The notes beneath the pieces are model-generated. The model made no database searches, was not told the DNA's origin, and was given only the letters and a program-made list of their open reading frames with translations. Positions 1-5,533 of a stretch of 10,121 nucleotides of DNA are shown one piece after another. The stretch comes from Candidatus Bathyarchaeota archaeon (GTDB lineage: Archaea; Thermoproteota; Bathyarchaeia; TCS64): positions 1-10,121 of the forward strand of contig VGJH01000023.1 in the NCBI GenBank assembly GCA_016867505.1, read 5' to 3'. The translations under genes and the position numbers were made by a program. The number at the start of each line of letters is the position of its first letter. Position 1 is the first letter of the stretch.

Positions 1-653
1 AATACCCAGATGTTTCAGATAAACAAATAAATGGAAAAATAAAAGAAATAGTTCATGAATCTGGTAGAGGTGCACCTTTAGCATATATTGAATTATCCAA
101 TAATGAAGGTTACTACACGGTTGCACCAGAAGGATCATACATTAATCAAGAAATTCAAATTGGTAAAGACGCTATAATTCAAGTAGGTAATATCCTTCCA
201 TTAAATAAAATCCCTGAAGGAACGCTTGTTTGTAATATTGAAATTAAACCTGGAGATGGAGGCAGGATTGCTAGAAGTGGAGGGAGCTTCGCTACAGTCA
301 TTGCCCATAATCCCAATAAAACAGTAGTTAAATTGCCTTCAAGAAGAAATATTGCCATACAAAGTGAATCACGAGCTACAATTGGAGTAATCTCTGGTGG
401 GGGTAGACTAGAGAAACCATACTTAAAAGCTGGAGAGGCGTGGCATGCAGCAAAGTCAGCAAATCGAGTATATCCCACGGCTCATGGTGTTAAAATGTAT
501 GCTGGCACACATCCTCACGGTGGAGGAAGACATAGAAGACCAGGTAAATCTACAACTGTTGGTAGACGATTACCACCTGGAGCTAAAGTTGGTTTAATTG
601 CTGCAAGGACTTCAGGACGTGGTGGTAAAAGAACTCGAGGAGCTGAAGGTTAA
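1..653 (+). CDS. rpl2: Large-subunit ribosomal protein uL2 (L2), 5' truncated
   Basis: The reading frame is open from the window edge (first full codon at base 3) to the TAA at 651-653, giving the C-terminal 216 residues of uL2, so only the N-terminal tip is missing. uL2 is a primary 23S rRNA binder near the peptidyl transferase centre and at subunit bridges. Visible family marks are IKPGDGGRIARSGGS, LPSRRNIA, LKAGEAWHAAK, the HPHGGG motif (bases 510-527), PPGAKVGLIAAR, and a basic Gly/Arg C-terminus. The segment just before HPHGGG reads GVKMYAGT where the family is usually GVAMNPVD or GVAMNAVD, so the Asp before the key His is Thr here. The RPGKSTTVGRR stretch after it is also divergent. uS19 follows after 29 bases, the normal archaeal order; uL3, uL4 and uL23 would be expected upstream. 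Identity is certain; only the start is unseen. Confidence 0.97.
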   Translation, partial: YPDVSDKQINGKIKEIVHESGRGAPLAYIELSNNEGYYTVAPEGSYINQEIQIGKDAIIQVGNILPLNKIPEGTLVCNIEIKPGDGGRIARSGGSFATVIAHNPNKTVVKLPSRRNIAIQSESRATIGVISGGGRLEKPYLKAGEAWHAAKSANRVYPTAHGVKMYAGTHPHGGGRHRRPGKSTTVGRRLPPGAKVGLIAARTSGRGGKRTRGAEG

Positions 654-670
654 AATAGAGGATATTATAT

Positions 671-677
671 GAGGTGA
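671..677 (+). promoter_or_regulatory. Shine-Dalgarno site of uS19
   Basis: GAGGTGA is a full seven-base match to the conserved 16S rRNA 3' end (UCACCUC) and stands five bases before ATG 683. It contains an in-frame GTG (674) that could be mistaken for the start codon. A GTG inside the site cannot use this site, so ATG 683 is preferred. Confidence 0.8.
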
Positions 678-682
678 ATGAT

Positions 683-1066
683 ATGCCTAAAAACTTCCAA
701 TATAGAGGAAAATCTATAGATGATTTACAATCTATGTCTATGGATGAATTTATTTCATTATTACCTTCCCGTATGAGACGAAGCCTAAAAAGAGGTTTAA
801 CTAACGAACAAAGAATTGTAATGGAGAAGATTAGAAGCGAATCTACAAAACCAATTAAAACACATGCACGTGATTTGGTGGTATTACCTGAAATGATCGG
901 TAAAATAATTCAAGTGCATAGTGGTAGTAAATTTGTTGAAGTAAGAATCAATGAGAAAATGATAGGACATTACTTAGGAGAGTTCGTTATCACTAACACC
1001 CCAGTCAGACATGGTAAACCAGGTATTGGTGCATCACGTAGTTCAATGTATATTCCATTAAAGTAG
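683..1066 (+). CDS. rps19: Small-subunit ribosomal protein uS19 (S19)
   Basis: A 127-residue protein of normal archaeal length. uS19 sits in the head of the small subunit next to uS13 and contacts the A-site region and the large subunit through bridges. Family marks are FQYRGKSIDDLQSMS near the N-terminus, FISLLPSRMRRSLKRG, a THARDLVVLPEMIGK core, the GHYLGEF turn, and the C-terminal RHGKPGIGASRSS motif ending in PLK. ATG 683 is chosen over the in-frame GTG 674 because the GAGGTGA ribosome site lies between them with ideal spacing. It follows uL2 closely. Unlike most genes here it is followed by a 203-base non-coding gap with T tracts, so it is probably the last gene of its transcription unit. 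Confidence 0.97.
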   Translation: MPKNFQYRGKSIDDLQSMSMDEFISLLPSRMRRSLKRGLTNEQRIVMEKIRSESTKPIKTHARDLVVLPEMIGKIIQVHSGSKFVEVRINEKMIGHYLGEFVITNTPVRHGKPGIGASRSSMYIPLK

Positions 1067-1100
1067 TTTCTATTACTTTCTTTATCTTATTAATAACTAC

Positions 1101-1135
1101 TATTTTTTATTTAATTCACATATTTTCACTTTTTT
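1101..1135 (+). terminator. T-tract region, possible archaeal terminator after uS19
   Basis: On the coding strand there are T6 runs at 1103-1108 and 1130-1135 inside a generally T-rich stretch. Oligo-T on the non-template strand is the usual intrinsic termination signal in archaea and needs no hairpin; I see no convincing hairpin. Position, 35 to 70 bases past the uS19 stop and before a TATA-like box, fits termination. In AT-rich DNA such runs also arise by chance. Confidence 0.45.
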
Positions 1136-1179
1136 AATACTAATTTTATTTTATCCTAGATTACTAACATAATTGTAAT

Positions 1180-1193
1180 GAATATTGAATATT
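1180..1193 (+). repeat. Tandem heptamer GAATATT x2
   Basis: GAATATT occurs twice head to tail (1180-1186 and 1187-1193). Each copy contains the palindrome AATATT. The pair lies about 30 bases upstream of the TATA-like box of the uL22 promoter, where an activator or repressor could bind. No known regulator is assigned, and chance is plausible in this very AT-rich gap. Confidence 0.3.
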
Positions 1194-1224
1194 AGGATTG
1201 ACACTATACCTCATTTTGATAATG

Positions 1225-1236
1225 TTTTTATATTAA
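1225..1236 (+). promoter_or_regulatory. TATA-like box before uL22
   Basis: TTTTTATATTAA resembles the archaeal box A core (TTTATA). Transcription normally begins about 25 bases downstream of its centre, which predicts a start near 1255, about 15 bases before the uL22 ATG at 1270. The mRNA would have a very short leader with room only for the GGTG at 1261-1264, a partial Shine-Dalgarno site with five-base spacing. It is in the only long gap of the window, which supports a real promoter. A clear purine-rich BRE is not obvious. Confidence 0.55.
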
Positions 1237-1269
1237 GTCTCGATTTGTTGTAAGGCGAACGGTGCGTAT

Positions 1270-1731
1270 ATGCCATCTTGGAAATACTCTATCTCAGATC
1301 TGAACCCAGATAAGACAGCTATAGCTAGTGGTAGGGATCTTAGGATCAAACCCAAAGCAGCTAGGGAGATCTGTCACTACCTGAAGGGTATGAAGTTAAT
1401 TCAGGCAAAACAGGTCTTAGAAGAGGTCATAGATCTCAAAAAACCAATACCCTATTTTAGGTATAAACTAAAAGTAGCTCATAGAAAAGAAGCTCAAAAA
1501 TTTGATGCAGGAAGATATCCACAGAAAGCAGCTGAAGAGATATTAAAAATCCTTAATGCTGCTGAAGCAAATGCAGAATTCAAAGGCTTGTACGCGGATA
1601 ATCTTAAAATTATTCATATATCATCGAATAGAAGCCGAAGGATAAGAAAATATATTCCCAGGGCTTTTGGTAGGGCTTCACCCTATTTTAGACACCTCAC
1701 ACACATAGAGGTGGCGGTAGAGGAAATTTAA
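1270..1731 (+). CDS. rpl22: Large-subunit ribosomal protein uL22 (L22)
   Basis: 153 residues, the usual archaeal length (longer than bacterial L22). uL22 lines the peptide exit tunnel with its long beta hairpin. Family marks are ARDLRIKPKAAREICHYLKG-like sequence in the first third (here GRDLRIKPK), a VAHRKE segment, the GRYPQKAAEEILKIL helix, and the C-terminal hairpin with RRIRKYIPRAFGRASPY and HIEVAVEE. The start is fixed: no other in-frame start exists between the upstream in-frame TAA (1234) and ATG 1270. Base use in the first 58 codons (about 41% G+C, roughly 45% G or C at third positions) is richer than in the rest of the gene (about 36% and 25%). The stop overlaps the uS3 start by one base (TAATG). 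It seems to be the first gene of the long downstream operon. Confidence 0.97.
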   Translation: MPSWKYSISDLNPDKTAIASGRDLRIKPKAAREICHYLKGMKLIQAKQVLEEVIDLKKPIPYFRYKLKVAHRKEAQKFDAGRYPQKAAEEILKILNAAEANAEFKGLYADNLKIIHISSNRSRRIRKYIPRAFGRASPYFRHLTHIEVAVEEI

Positions 1732-2489
1732 TGTCAGTTGTAAAACGTATTATTCGGGATAATAAGGAACGTATGCGTGTTGACGAACTTTTATCCACCG
1801 AATTTGAAGAAGCAGGATATGGCGGATTAACTTTAACAAAAACTCCCCTGGGAGCTCAAATTAATCTTTATACAATGAGACCAGGCAGAGTAATTGGTAA
1901 AAGAGGTAGAGCAATAAAAGATGCTTCAGATAAATTAGAGCAAATACTTGGATTAACCAATCCTCAAATTACAGTCGTAGAAATTGAAGTACCAGAATTA
2001 AACCCACATATTATGGCTGCAAGAGTAGCTAATGCATTAGAAAGAGGTGTTCATTTTAGAAGAAGCATCTTTTGGTCACTAAGAAGAATAATGGATAGTG
2101 GAGCTCTCGGATGTGAAATTATTTTAAAGGGACCACTTAGAAGTGCGAGAGCAAAATTCGAAAAAGTAAGCGAAGGCTATATTCCAAAAGCAGGAGATCC
2201 ATCAAAAAAATATTTACGACATGCAACAATTCATGTTAAACAGAAGAGAGGAGTACTCGGCGTAACTGTGAATATTGTTCCACCTGATGCAAAGTTCCCC
2301 GATAAAATCTCATTAAATAATTTACCTGAAATACAATATACTGAAGAACCAAAAATAACACAAGAGAAGCAAACAACAGAAACAGTCGTTGAATCGAAAG
2401 AATCAACGACCATAGATGTTGTTAATCCCCAAGAATCATCGAATAAAACCGAAAAAAAAATTGATAAAGAATCAAAACTAGGAGAGTAA
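1731..2489 (+). CDS. rps3: Small-subunit ribosomal protein uS3 (S3)
   Basis: 252 residues. uS3 lies at the mRNA entry channel of the small subunit head. The N-terminal KH domain is seen in RPGRVIGKRGRAIKD, with the GXXG loop GKRG at residues 56-59. The C-terminal S3 domain follows, with the HFRRSIFWSLRRIMDSGALGCE region, the GPLRSARAKFEKVSEGYI segment, and VKQKRGVLGVTVNI. From about residue 195 the protein runs into a polar tail of roughly 58 residues, rich in Glu, Thr, Ser and Lys, which looks disordered; archaeal S3 proteins often carry variable tails here. An A9 run at 2452-2460 lies in the tail. The start shares one base with the uL22 stop, and GAGG (1720-1723) is seven bases upstream. 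Confidence 0.97.
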   Translation: MSVVKRIIRDNKERMRVDELLSTEFEEAGYGGLTLTKTPLGAQINLYTMRPGRVIGKRGRAIKDASDKLEQILGLTNPQITVVEIEVPELNPHIMAARVANALERGVHFRRSIFWSLRRIMDSGALGCEIILKGPLRSARAKFEKVSEGYIPKAGDPSKKYLRHATIHVKQKRGVLGVTVNIVPPDAKFPDKISLNNLPEIQYTEEPKITQEKQTTETVVESKESTTIDVVNPQESSNKTEKKIDKESKLGE

Positions 2490-2494
2490 ATTTA

Positions 2495-2695
2495 ATGCCA
2501 ATTATTCGAATGGATGAACTAAGAGAAATGTCCCCTGAAAAAAGGATTGAAAAGCTTGAAGAACTAAAAACAGAACTATCAAAAATGCGCACATTAATTA
2601 ACGCAGGCGGTTCTATTGAGAATCCTGGCAGAATTAAAGGTCTCAAAAAAGCAATAGCCAAAATTGAAACAGTCATGAACCAGGAGAAAGTTTAA
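2495..2695 (+). CDS. rpl29: Large-subunit ribosomal protein uL29 (L29)
   Basis: 66 residues, normal for the family. uL29 is a small helical-hairpin protein near the tunnel exit, next to uL23, where targeting factors and the translocon dock. Marks are MDELREMSPEKRIEKLEEL in the first helix, the GGSIENPGRIKGLKKAIAKI signature of archaeal and eukaryotic forms in the second, and a short tail. GGAG at 2481-2484, inside the uS3 stop region, supports ATG 2495. Its TAA overlaps the ATG of the RNase P gene by one base, so the two are probably coupled. Many euryarchaea have a SUI1/eIF1-like gene at this junction; none is present here. Confidence 0.96.
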   Translation: MPIIRMDELREMSPEKRIEKLEELKTELSKMRTLINAGGSIENPGRIKGLKKAIAKIETVMNQEKV

Positions 2696-2967
2696 TGGTC
2701 TTAAATTTTTCAAATTTTTTACAACATGAATTTATTGGATTAAAATGTACTCATAATAAAAAATATGATGATTATAAGTTAGGAACAATAATTGATGAAA
2801 CTAAAAATACGTTAGTTATTAATTATAATGGAAAAAATAAAAGAATTATTAAAAATAATTCCGTTTTAATTTTTAAAATTACTGATAACATTGTAAAAGT
2901 TGAGGGAAAAAACCTCAATAATCGACCTGAAGATCGATTAAAAAAGAAAAATAAACGTAGTTGGTAG
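2695..2967 (+). CDS. rnp1: RNase P protein component 1 (Rpp29/Pop4 homologue)
   Basis: 90 residues. In archaea Rpp29 pairs with Rpp21 and binds the specificity part of RNase P RNA, which removes 5' leaders from pre-tRNAs. The sequence has the family layout: LQHEFIGLKC at the start, the Sm-like barrel with GTIIDETKNTLVI (residues about 30-42), the KNNSVLIFKI strand, VEGKNLNNRPEDRLKKK at the end, and a short basic tail. The position between uL29 and uS17 is the classic archaeal one. The start overlaps the uL29 stop (TAATG), with GGAG (2683-2686) eight bases upstream. It is the most AT-rich gene here: a hand count gives about 21% G+C and about 13% G or C at third codon positions, in sharp contrast with the next gene. 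Confidence 0.93.
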   Translation: MVLNFSNFLQHEFIGLKCTHNKKYDDYKLGTIIDETKNTLVINYNGKNKRIIKNNSVLIFKITDNIVKVEGKNLNNRPEDRLKKKNKRSW

Positions 2968-2976
2968 AGAAATAAA

Positions 2977-3294
2977 ATGATGAGCCTAAAAAAACCCGAA
3001 AACGAGTGTAGTGACCCAGACTGTCCATTCCATGGCTCTTTAGCGGTGAGAGGGCGAGTTTTGGATGGTGTGGTGGTTAGTGATAGGATGTCAAAATCCG
3101 TTGTTATCCGCATCGACTACACCAGGTTCGACCGAAAGTACGAAAGGTACGCAAGGGCGAGTAGTAGAATCACCGCGCATAATCCCCAATGTATTGACGC
3201 AAAAAGAGGAGATAGAGTACGAATTGCTGAATGCCGGCCTCTAAGTAAAACAAAATCTTTCTGCGTTGTAGAAAAATTAACTGAGGAGGAGTAA
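2977..3294 (+). CDS. rps17: Small-subunit ribosomal protein uS17 (S17)
   Basis: 105 residues, of the archaeal long form. uS17 is an OB-fold 16S rRNA binder needed early in small subunit assembly. Marks are the N-terminal CSDPDCPFHGSLAVRGRV (residues about 11-28), typical of archaeal and eukaryotic S17, then SDRMSKSVVIRIDYTRFDRKYERY, the RITAHNPQC segment, and GDRVRIAECRPLSKTKSF near the C-terminus. Two ATGs stand in tandem (2977 and 2980) with no strong Shine-Dalgarno site, only a weak GAGA; either could be used. The first 68 codons are about 49% G+C with about 54% G or C at third positions, against about 24% in the remaining codons, so composition changes inside the gene. The 3' end carries the Shine-Dalgarno site of uL14. 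Confidence 0.96.
   Translation: MMSLKKPENECSDPDCPFHGSLAVRGRVLDGVVVSDRMSKSVVIRIDYTRFDRKYERYARASSRITAHNPQCIDAKRGDRVRIAECRPLSKTKSFCVVEKLTEEE
3283..3291 (+). promoter_or_regulatory. Strong Shine-Dalgarno site of uL14
   Basis: GAGGAGGAG forms the last Glu codons of uS17 and holds GGAGG at 3285-3289, nine bases before ATG 3299. The signal is embedded in coding sequence, so ribosomes finishing uS17 pass over it, which favours reinitiation. Confidence 0.75.
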
Positions 3295-3298
3295 CTGA

Positions 3299-3718
3299 AT
3301 GAGTAAAAGGCTTAAGAAGCGAGTTATGCCAAGGCGAAAAATTAGTGGCGGTTTAACATCAGGCTCCGTATTTGTTTGTGCGGATAATAGTGGTGCTCGT
3401 GTACTCAGGTTAATTCAAGTCATGGGATATAAAGGTCGTAGAAGAAGACTTCCAATTGCAGGTGTTGGTGATTTGATAATGGTGTCATGTCGAGAAGGCA
3501 CACCTGAAATGAGAAGGCAAATGTTAAACGCAGTTGTTGTTAGACAAAGAAAACCTTACCTACGAAAAGATGGGAGCTGGATACAATTTGAAGATAATGC
3601 TGCAGTAATTTTAACTCCTGAAGGAACTTTAAGAGGTTCTGACATTAAAGGACCTGTAGCAAAAGAAGCAGTGGATCGTTGGGCAAGGATTGGAACTGCA
3701 GCAAGGGTGATTGTATAA
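3299..3718 (+). CDS. rpl14: Large-subunit ribosomal protein uL14 (L14)
   Basis: 139 residues, normal for archaea. uL14 is a beta-barrel protein on the subunit interface that contacts the small subunit in bridges and neighbours eL19 and eL24. Marks are GSVFVCADNSGARVLRLIQV (residues about 22-41), the basic GYKGRRRRLPIAGVGDLIMVS strand, VVRQRKPYLRKDGSWIQFEDNAAVIL, and the C-terminal GPVAKEAVDRWARIGTAA, the archaeal and eukaryotic version of the family ending. A strong ribosome site precedes the ATG. The TAA shares one base with the uL24 start (TAATG at 3716-3720). Confidence 0.98.
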   Translation: MSKRLKKRVMPRRKISGGLTSGSVFVCADNSGARVLRLIQVMGYKGRRRRLPIAGVGDLIMVSCREGTPEMRRQMLNAVVVRQRKPYLRKDGSWIQFEDNAAVILTPEGTLRGSDIKGPVAKEAVDRWARIGTAARVIV

Positions 3719-4104
3719 TGAAAAAAAATGGAGTTATCAAACCATCAAACGCAAGAAAGAAACAAAATAATGCTTCTCCACATGTTAAGAGAAAGTTTAT
3801 TTCAGCACCATTATCACCTAGTTTGAAAACACAACATGGAGCAAAACGTTTAGTAGTAATTGAAGATGATACAATTCAAATAATTAAAGGTGACCGTAAA
3901 TTAGCTGAAGGTAAGGTTCTTAGAGTTAATACAAAAATAAATTCAGTTTATGTTGAAGGATTAACTAAACAGAGACTTGATGGAACAACTATACAAATTC
4001 CGATTAAGGCATCAAATATTATCTTAACCAAAATTAAAACTGATGACAAATGGCGCAAGAAAATTTTGGAGCGCAAAGGCTTCAAAACTGAAAAGGAGGC
4101 ATAA
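3718..4104 (+). CDS. rpl24: Large-subunit ribosomal protein uL24 (L24)
   Basis: 128 residues. uL24 is an early-binding 23S rRNA protein at the tunnel exit. Marks are a basic N-terminus (KPSNARKKQ), KRKFISAPLSPSLKTQHGAKR, a KOW-type segment at residues about 52-70 (IIKGDRKLAEGKVLRVN), VYVEGLTKQRLDGTTIQIPI and the SNIILTKI motif. In the KOW turn the usual GDFKGKEGKV reads GDRKLAEGKV, so the loop glycine is lost, a mild oddity. The frame is open upstream to an alternative TTG at 3679, but that would add 13 poorly matching residues inside uL14. ATG 3718, in the TAATG overlap, is the natural coupled start. The gene ends with the Shine-Dalgarno site of eS4. Confidence 0.95.
   Translation: MKKNGVIKPSNARKKQNNASPHVKRKFISAPLSPSLKTQHGAKRLVVIEDDTIQIIKGDRKLAEGKVLRVNTKINSVYVEGLTKQRLDGTTIQIPIKASNIILTKIKTDDKWRKKILERKGFKTEKEA
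4095..4099 (+). promoter_or_regulatory. Shine-Dalgarno site of eS4 (supports a TTG start)
   Basis: GGAGG lies nine bases before TTG 4109. No in-frame ATG occurs near, and the residues right after the TTG match the eS4 N-terminus, so this site decides a non-ATG start. Confidence 0.75.
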
Positions 4105-4108
4105 ATAA

Positions 4109-4837
4109 TTGGGAAAAAAAGGACCAACAAGACATCTGAAAAGACACAAAAGCCCCGCATTCTGGCCTTTACATAAAAAGGAAAAAGTGTGGGCAACAAA
4201 AACAAGTCCTGGGCCACATAATTTTTCATCTTCTATACCAATAAATGTAATTTTAAGAGATTTCTTAAAACATGCTTCAACAAATCGAGAAGCTAAAATG
4301 ATAGTTAAACAAGGCAAAGTAAAAGTTGATGGAAAGGTACGATTCAATGAAAGATATCCTGCGGGATTAATGGATGTTATTGCTATACCTGATGCACGTG
4401 AAACCTTTAGAATATTACCTGAAAAAGGTGGAAGATATAAATTACATTCAATTAAAGGAGAAGAGAATAACTTTAAACTATGTAAAATAGTTGGAAAGTA
4501 TACTCTTAAAGATAATCTTACTCAATTGAGACTTCATGATGGTAAAAATATCCAAGTCTCAAATGATAATGCATATAAAGTTAATGATATTTTAAAAATT
4601 AAACTACCAGAGCTTGAGATTTTAGAACATATTAAGTTCAAGGATATGCTACCCACAATAATAACTGGTGGAAGATCTCAAGGTGAAACTGGAACGATAA
4701 TTGGCTTGGGGGATGAGCCAGGGTGGAAAAAAACCGCAACAATTAGAACTCCCAGAGGAGACGATATTAGAACTCTATTAAAGTATGTTTTTCCCCTCGG
4801 AGAAAGTGAATCCCTAATATCTTTACCGGAGAGTTAA
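4109..4837 (+). CDS. rps4e: Small-subunit ribosomal protein eS4 (S4e), TTG start
   Basis: 242 residues, the full archaeal length. eS4 is found only in archaea and eukaryotes and binds 16S rRNA in the body of the small subunit. Domains in order are an N-terminal basic segment (GKKGPTRHLKRHKSPAFW), TKTSPGPH, an S4 RNA-binding domain at residues about 43-95 (KMIVKQGKVKVDGKVR), a central domain with RLHDGKNIQV, and a KOW-like turn at about 184-200 (TGGRSQGETGTIIGL) followed by the YVFPLG ending. The start is TTG at 4109, four bases after the uL24 stop, supported by GGAGG and by the conserved N-terminus beginning there. uL5 follows after four bases, with GGAGAG (4828-4833) as its ribosome site. 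Confidence 0.96.
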   Translation: MGKKGPTRHLKRHKSPAFWPLHKKEKVWATKTSPGPHNFSSSIPINVILRDFLKHASTNREAKMIVKQGKVKVDGKVRFNERYPAGLMDVIAIPDARETFRILPEKGGRYKLHSIKGEENNFKLCKIVGKYTLKDNLTQLRLHDGKNIQVSNDNAYKVNDILKIKLPELEILEHIKFKDMLPTIITGGRSQGETGTIIGLGDEPGWKKTATIRTPRGDDIRTLLKYVFPLGESESLISLPES

Positions 4838-4841
4838 ATAA

Positions 4842-5381
4842 ATGACAACCGAAATCGTAGAGACAAATCCGATGAGAGCTCTAAGGATCGGAAAAGTTGT
4901 GGTTAATATGAGTGTGGGTGCTTCAGGCGATCCACTTGACCACGCTATGACAATCATGGAGCAACTCACTCAACAAAAACCATGTCAAAGAGTAGCGAAG
5001 CAAACAATTAGATCATGGGAAATACGTCGAAGAGAACCTATCGCATGTATGGTTACTTTAAGAAGAGATAAAGCTGAAGTTTTCTTAGAGAAAGCACTTC
5101 AAGCAGTGGGAAGAAAAATTAACTCCAAAAGTTTTGATAAATTTGGAAATTTTGCTTTTGGAATAAGAGAACATATTGACATCCCTGGAGTAAAATATGA
5201 TCCTCAACTGGGAATAACTGGAATGGATGTTCTAGTCACTGTAGAAAGATCTGGGTATTCAATAGATAAGAAAAAACGTGGTAGCTCAAAAGTTGGTCAC
5301 AAACATCTGATTACACCTGAAGAGACAAAAAAATTCGTATCTTCAAAACTTGGCGTCAAGGTGGGTTCAATAAATGAATGA
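4842..5381 (+). CDS. rpl5: Large-subunit ribosomal protein uL5 (L5)
   Basis: 179 residues. uL5 binds 5S rRNA with uL18 and forms the central protuberance, touching the P-site tRNA. Marks are [20 protein letters not shown] near the N-terminus, [26 protein letters not shown] (residues about 42-67), the [16 protein letters not shown] helix, [33 protein letters not shown], and a short C-terminal basic segment. The first 44 codons use G or C at about 43% of third positions, more than most of the window. The last eight bases overlap the start of uS14. Confidence 0.97.
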   Translation: MTTEIVETNPMRALRIGKVVVNMSVGASGDPLDHAMTIMEQLTQQKPCQRVAKQTIRSWEIRRREPIACMVTLRRDKAEVFLEKALQAVGRKINSKSFDKFGNFAFGIREHIDIPGVKYDPQLGITGMDVLVTVERSGYSIDKKKRGSSKVGHKHLITPEETKKFVSSKLGVKVGSINE

Positions 5382-5529
5382 AAAGAAAAAACGTACAACT
5401 GGTTCAGGACGAAGGTCATGCGTAAGGTGTGGAAATCATAATGGCCTAATCCGACGATATGGTTTAAATATTTGCAGAAGATGCTTCCGTGAAGTAGCTT
5501 CATCACTAGGATTTACTAAATTTAGGTGA
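5374..5529 (+). CDS. rps14: Small-subunit ribosomal protein uS14, zinc-binding short form
   Basis: A 51-residue gene that fills the apparent gap between uL5 and uS8. uS14 sits in the small subunit head beside uS3 and uS10. The sequence begins [20 protein letters not shown] and carries a four-cysteine zinc site: C16-x2-C19 and C34-x2-C37 in [10 protein letters not shown], ending in LGFTKFR. This is the zinc form typical of archaea. The stretch from CVRC through GLIRRYGLN is notably like eukaryotic RPS29. ATG 5374 lies inside the uL5 end (eight-base overlap), with GGTG at 5360-5363 upstream. A second ATG at 5378 is out of frame. The stop at 5527-5529 lies inside the ribosome site of uS8. Confidence 0.96.
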   Translation: MNEKKKRTTGSGRRSCVRCGNHNGLIRRYGLNICRRCFREVASSLGFTKFR

Positions 5530-5533
5530 TCAC

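Larger units (their letters stand above)
1067..1269. other. Non-coding gap between uS19 and uL22
   Basis: At 203 bases this is the only sizeable intergenic region in the window. It is much more AT-rich than the genes. It holds the T tracts, the tandem GAATATT and the TATA-like box described separately. I see no open frame with a recognisable product, no tRNA and no strong hairpin in it. Its layout suggests the end of one transcription unit and the start of another. Confidence 0.7.

Noticed and set aside
179..478. Minus-strand open frame of 99 codons inside uL2
   Set aside because: It lies antisense to a clearly conserved gene and has no ribosome site or family resemblance; open antisense frames are expected here by chance.
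1081..1200. Possible small RNA or riboswitch in the uS19-uL22 gap
   Set aside because: The stretch is too AT-rich, with no paired G/C stems that I can find by eye; termination and promoter signals explain it more simply.
3679..3717. Upstream TTG extension of uL24
   Set aside because: It would overlap uL14 by 40 bases and adds residues with no family match, while ATG 3718 forms the TAATG coupling seen at two other junctions.
4024..4347. Two overlapping minus-strand frames across uL24 and eS4 (3948-4229 and 4024-4347)
   Set aside because: Both are shadows of Lys-rich sense codons, which read as Phe/Leu/Ser on the other strand; the apparent hydrophobic, membrane-like content is a by-product of that.
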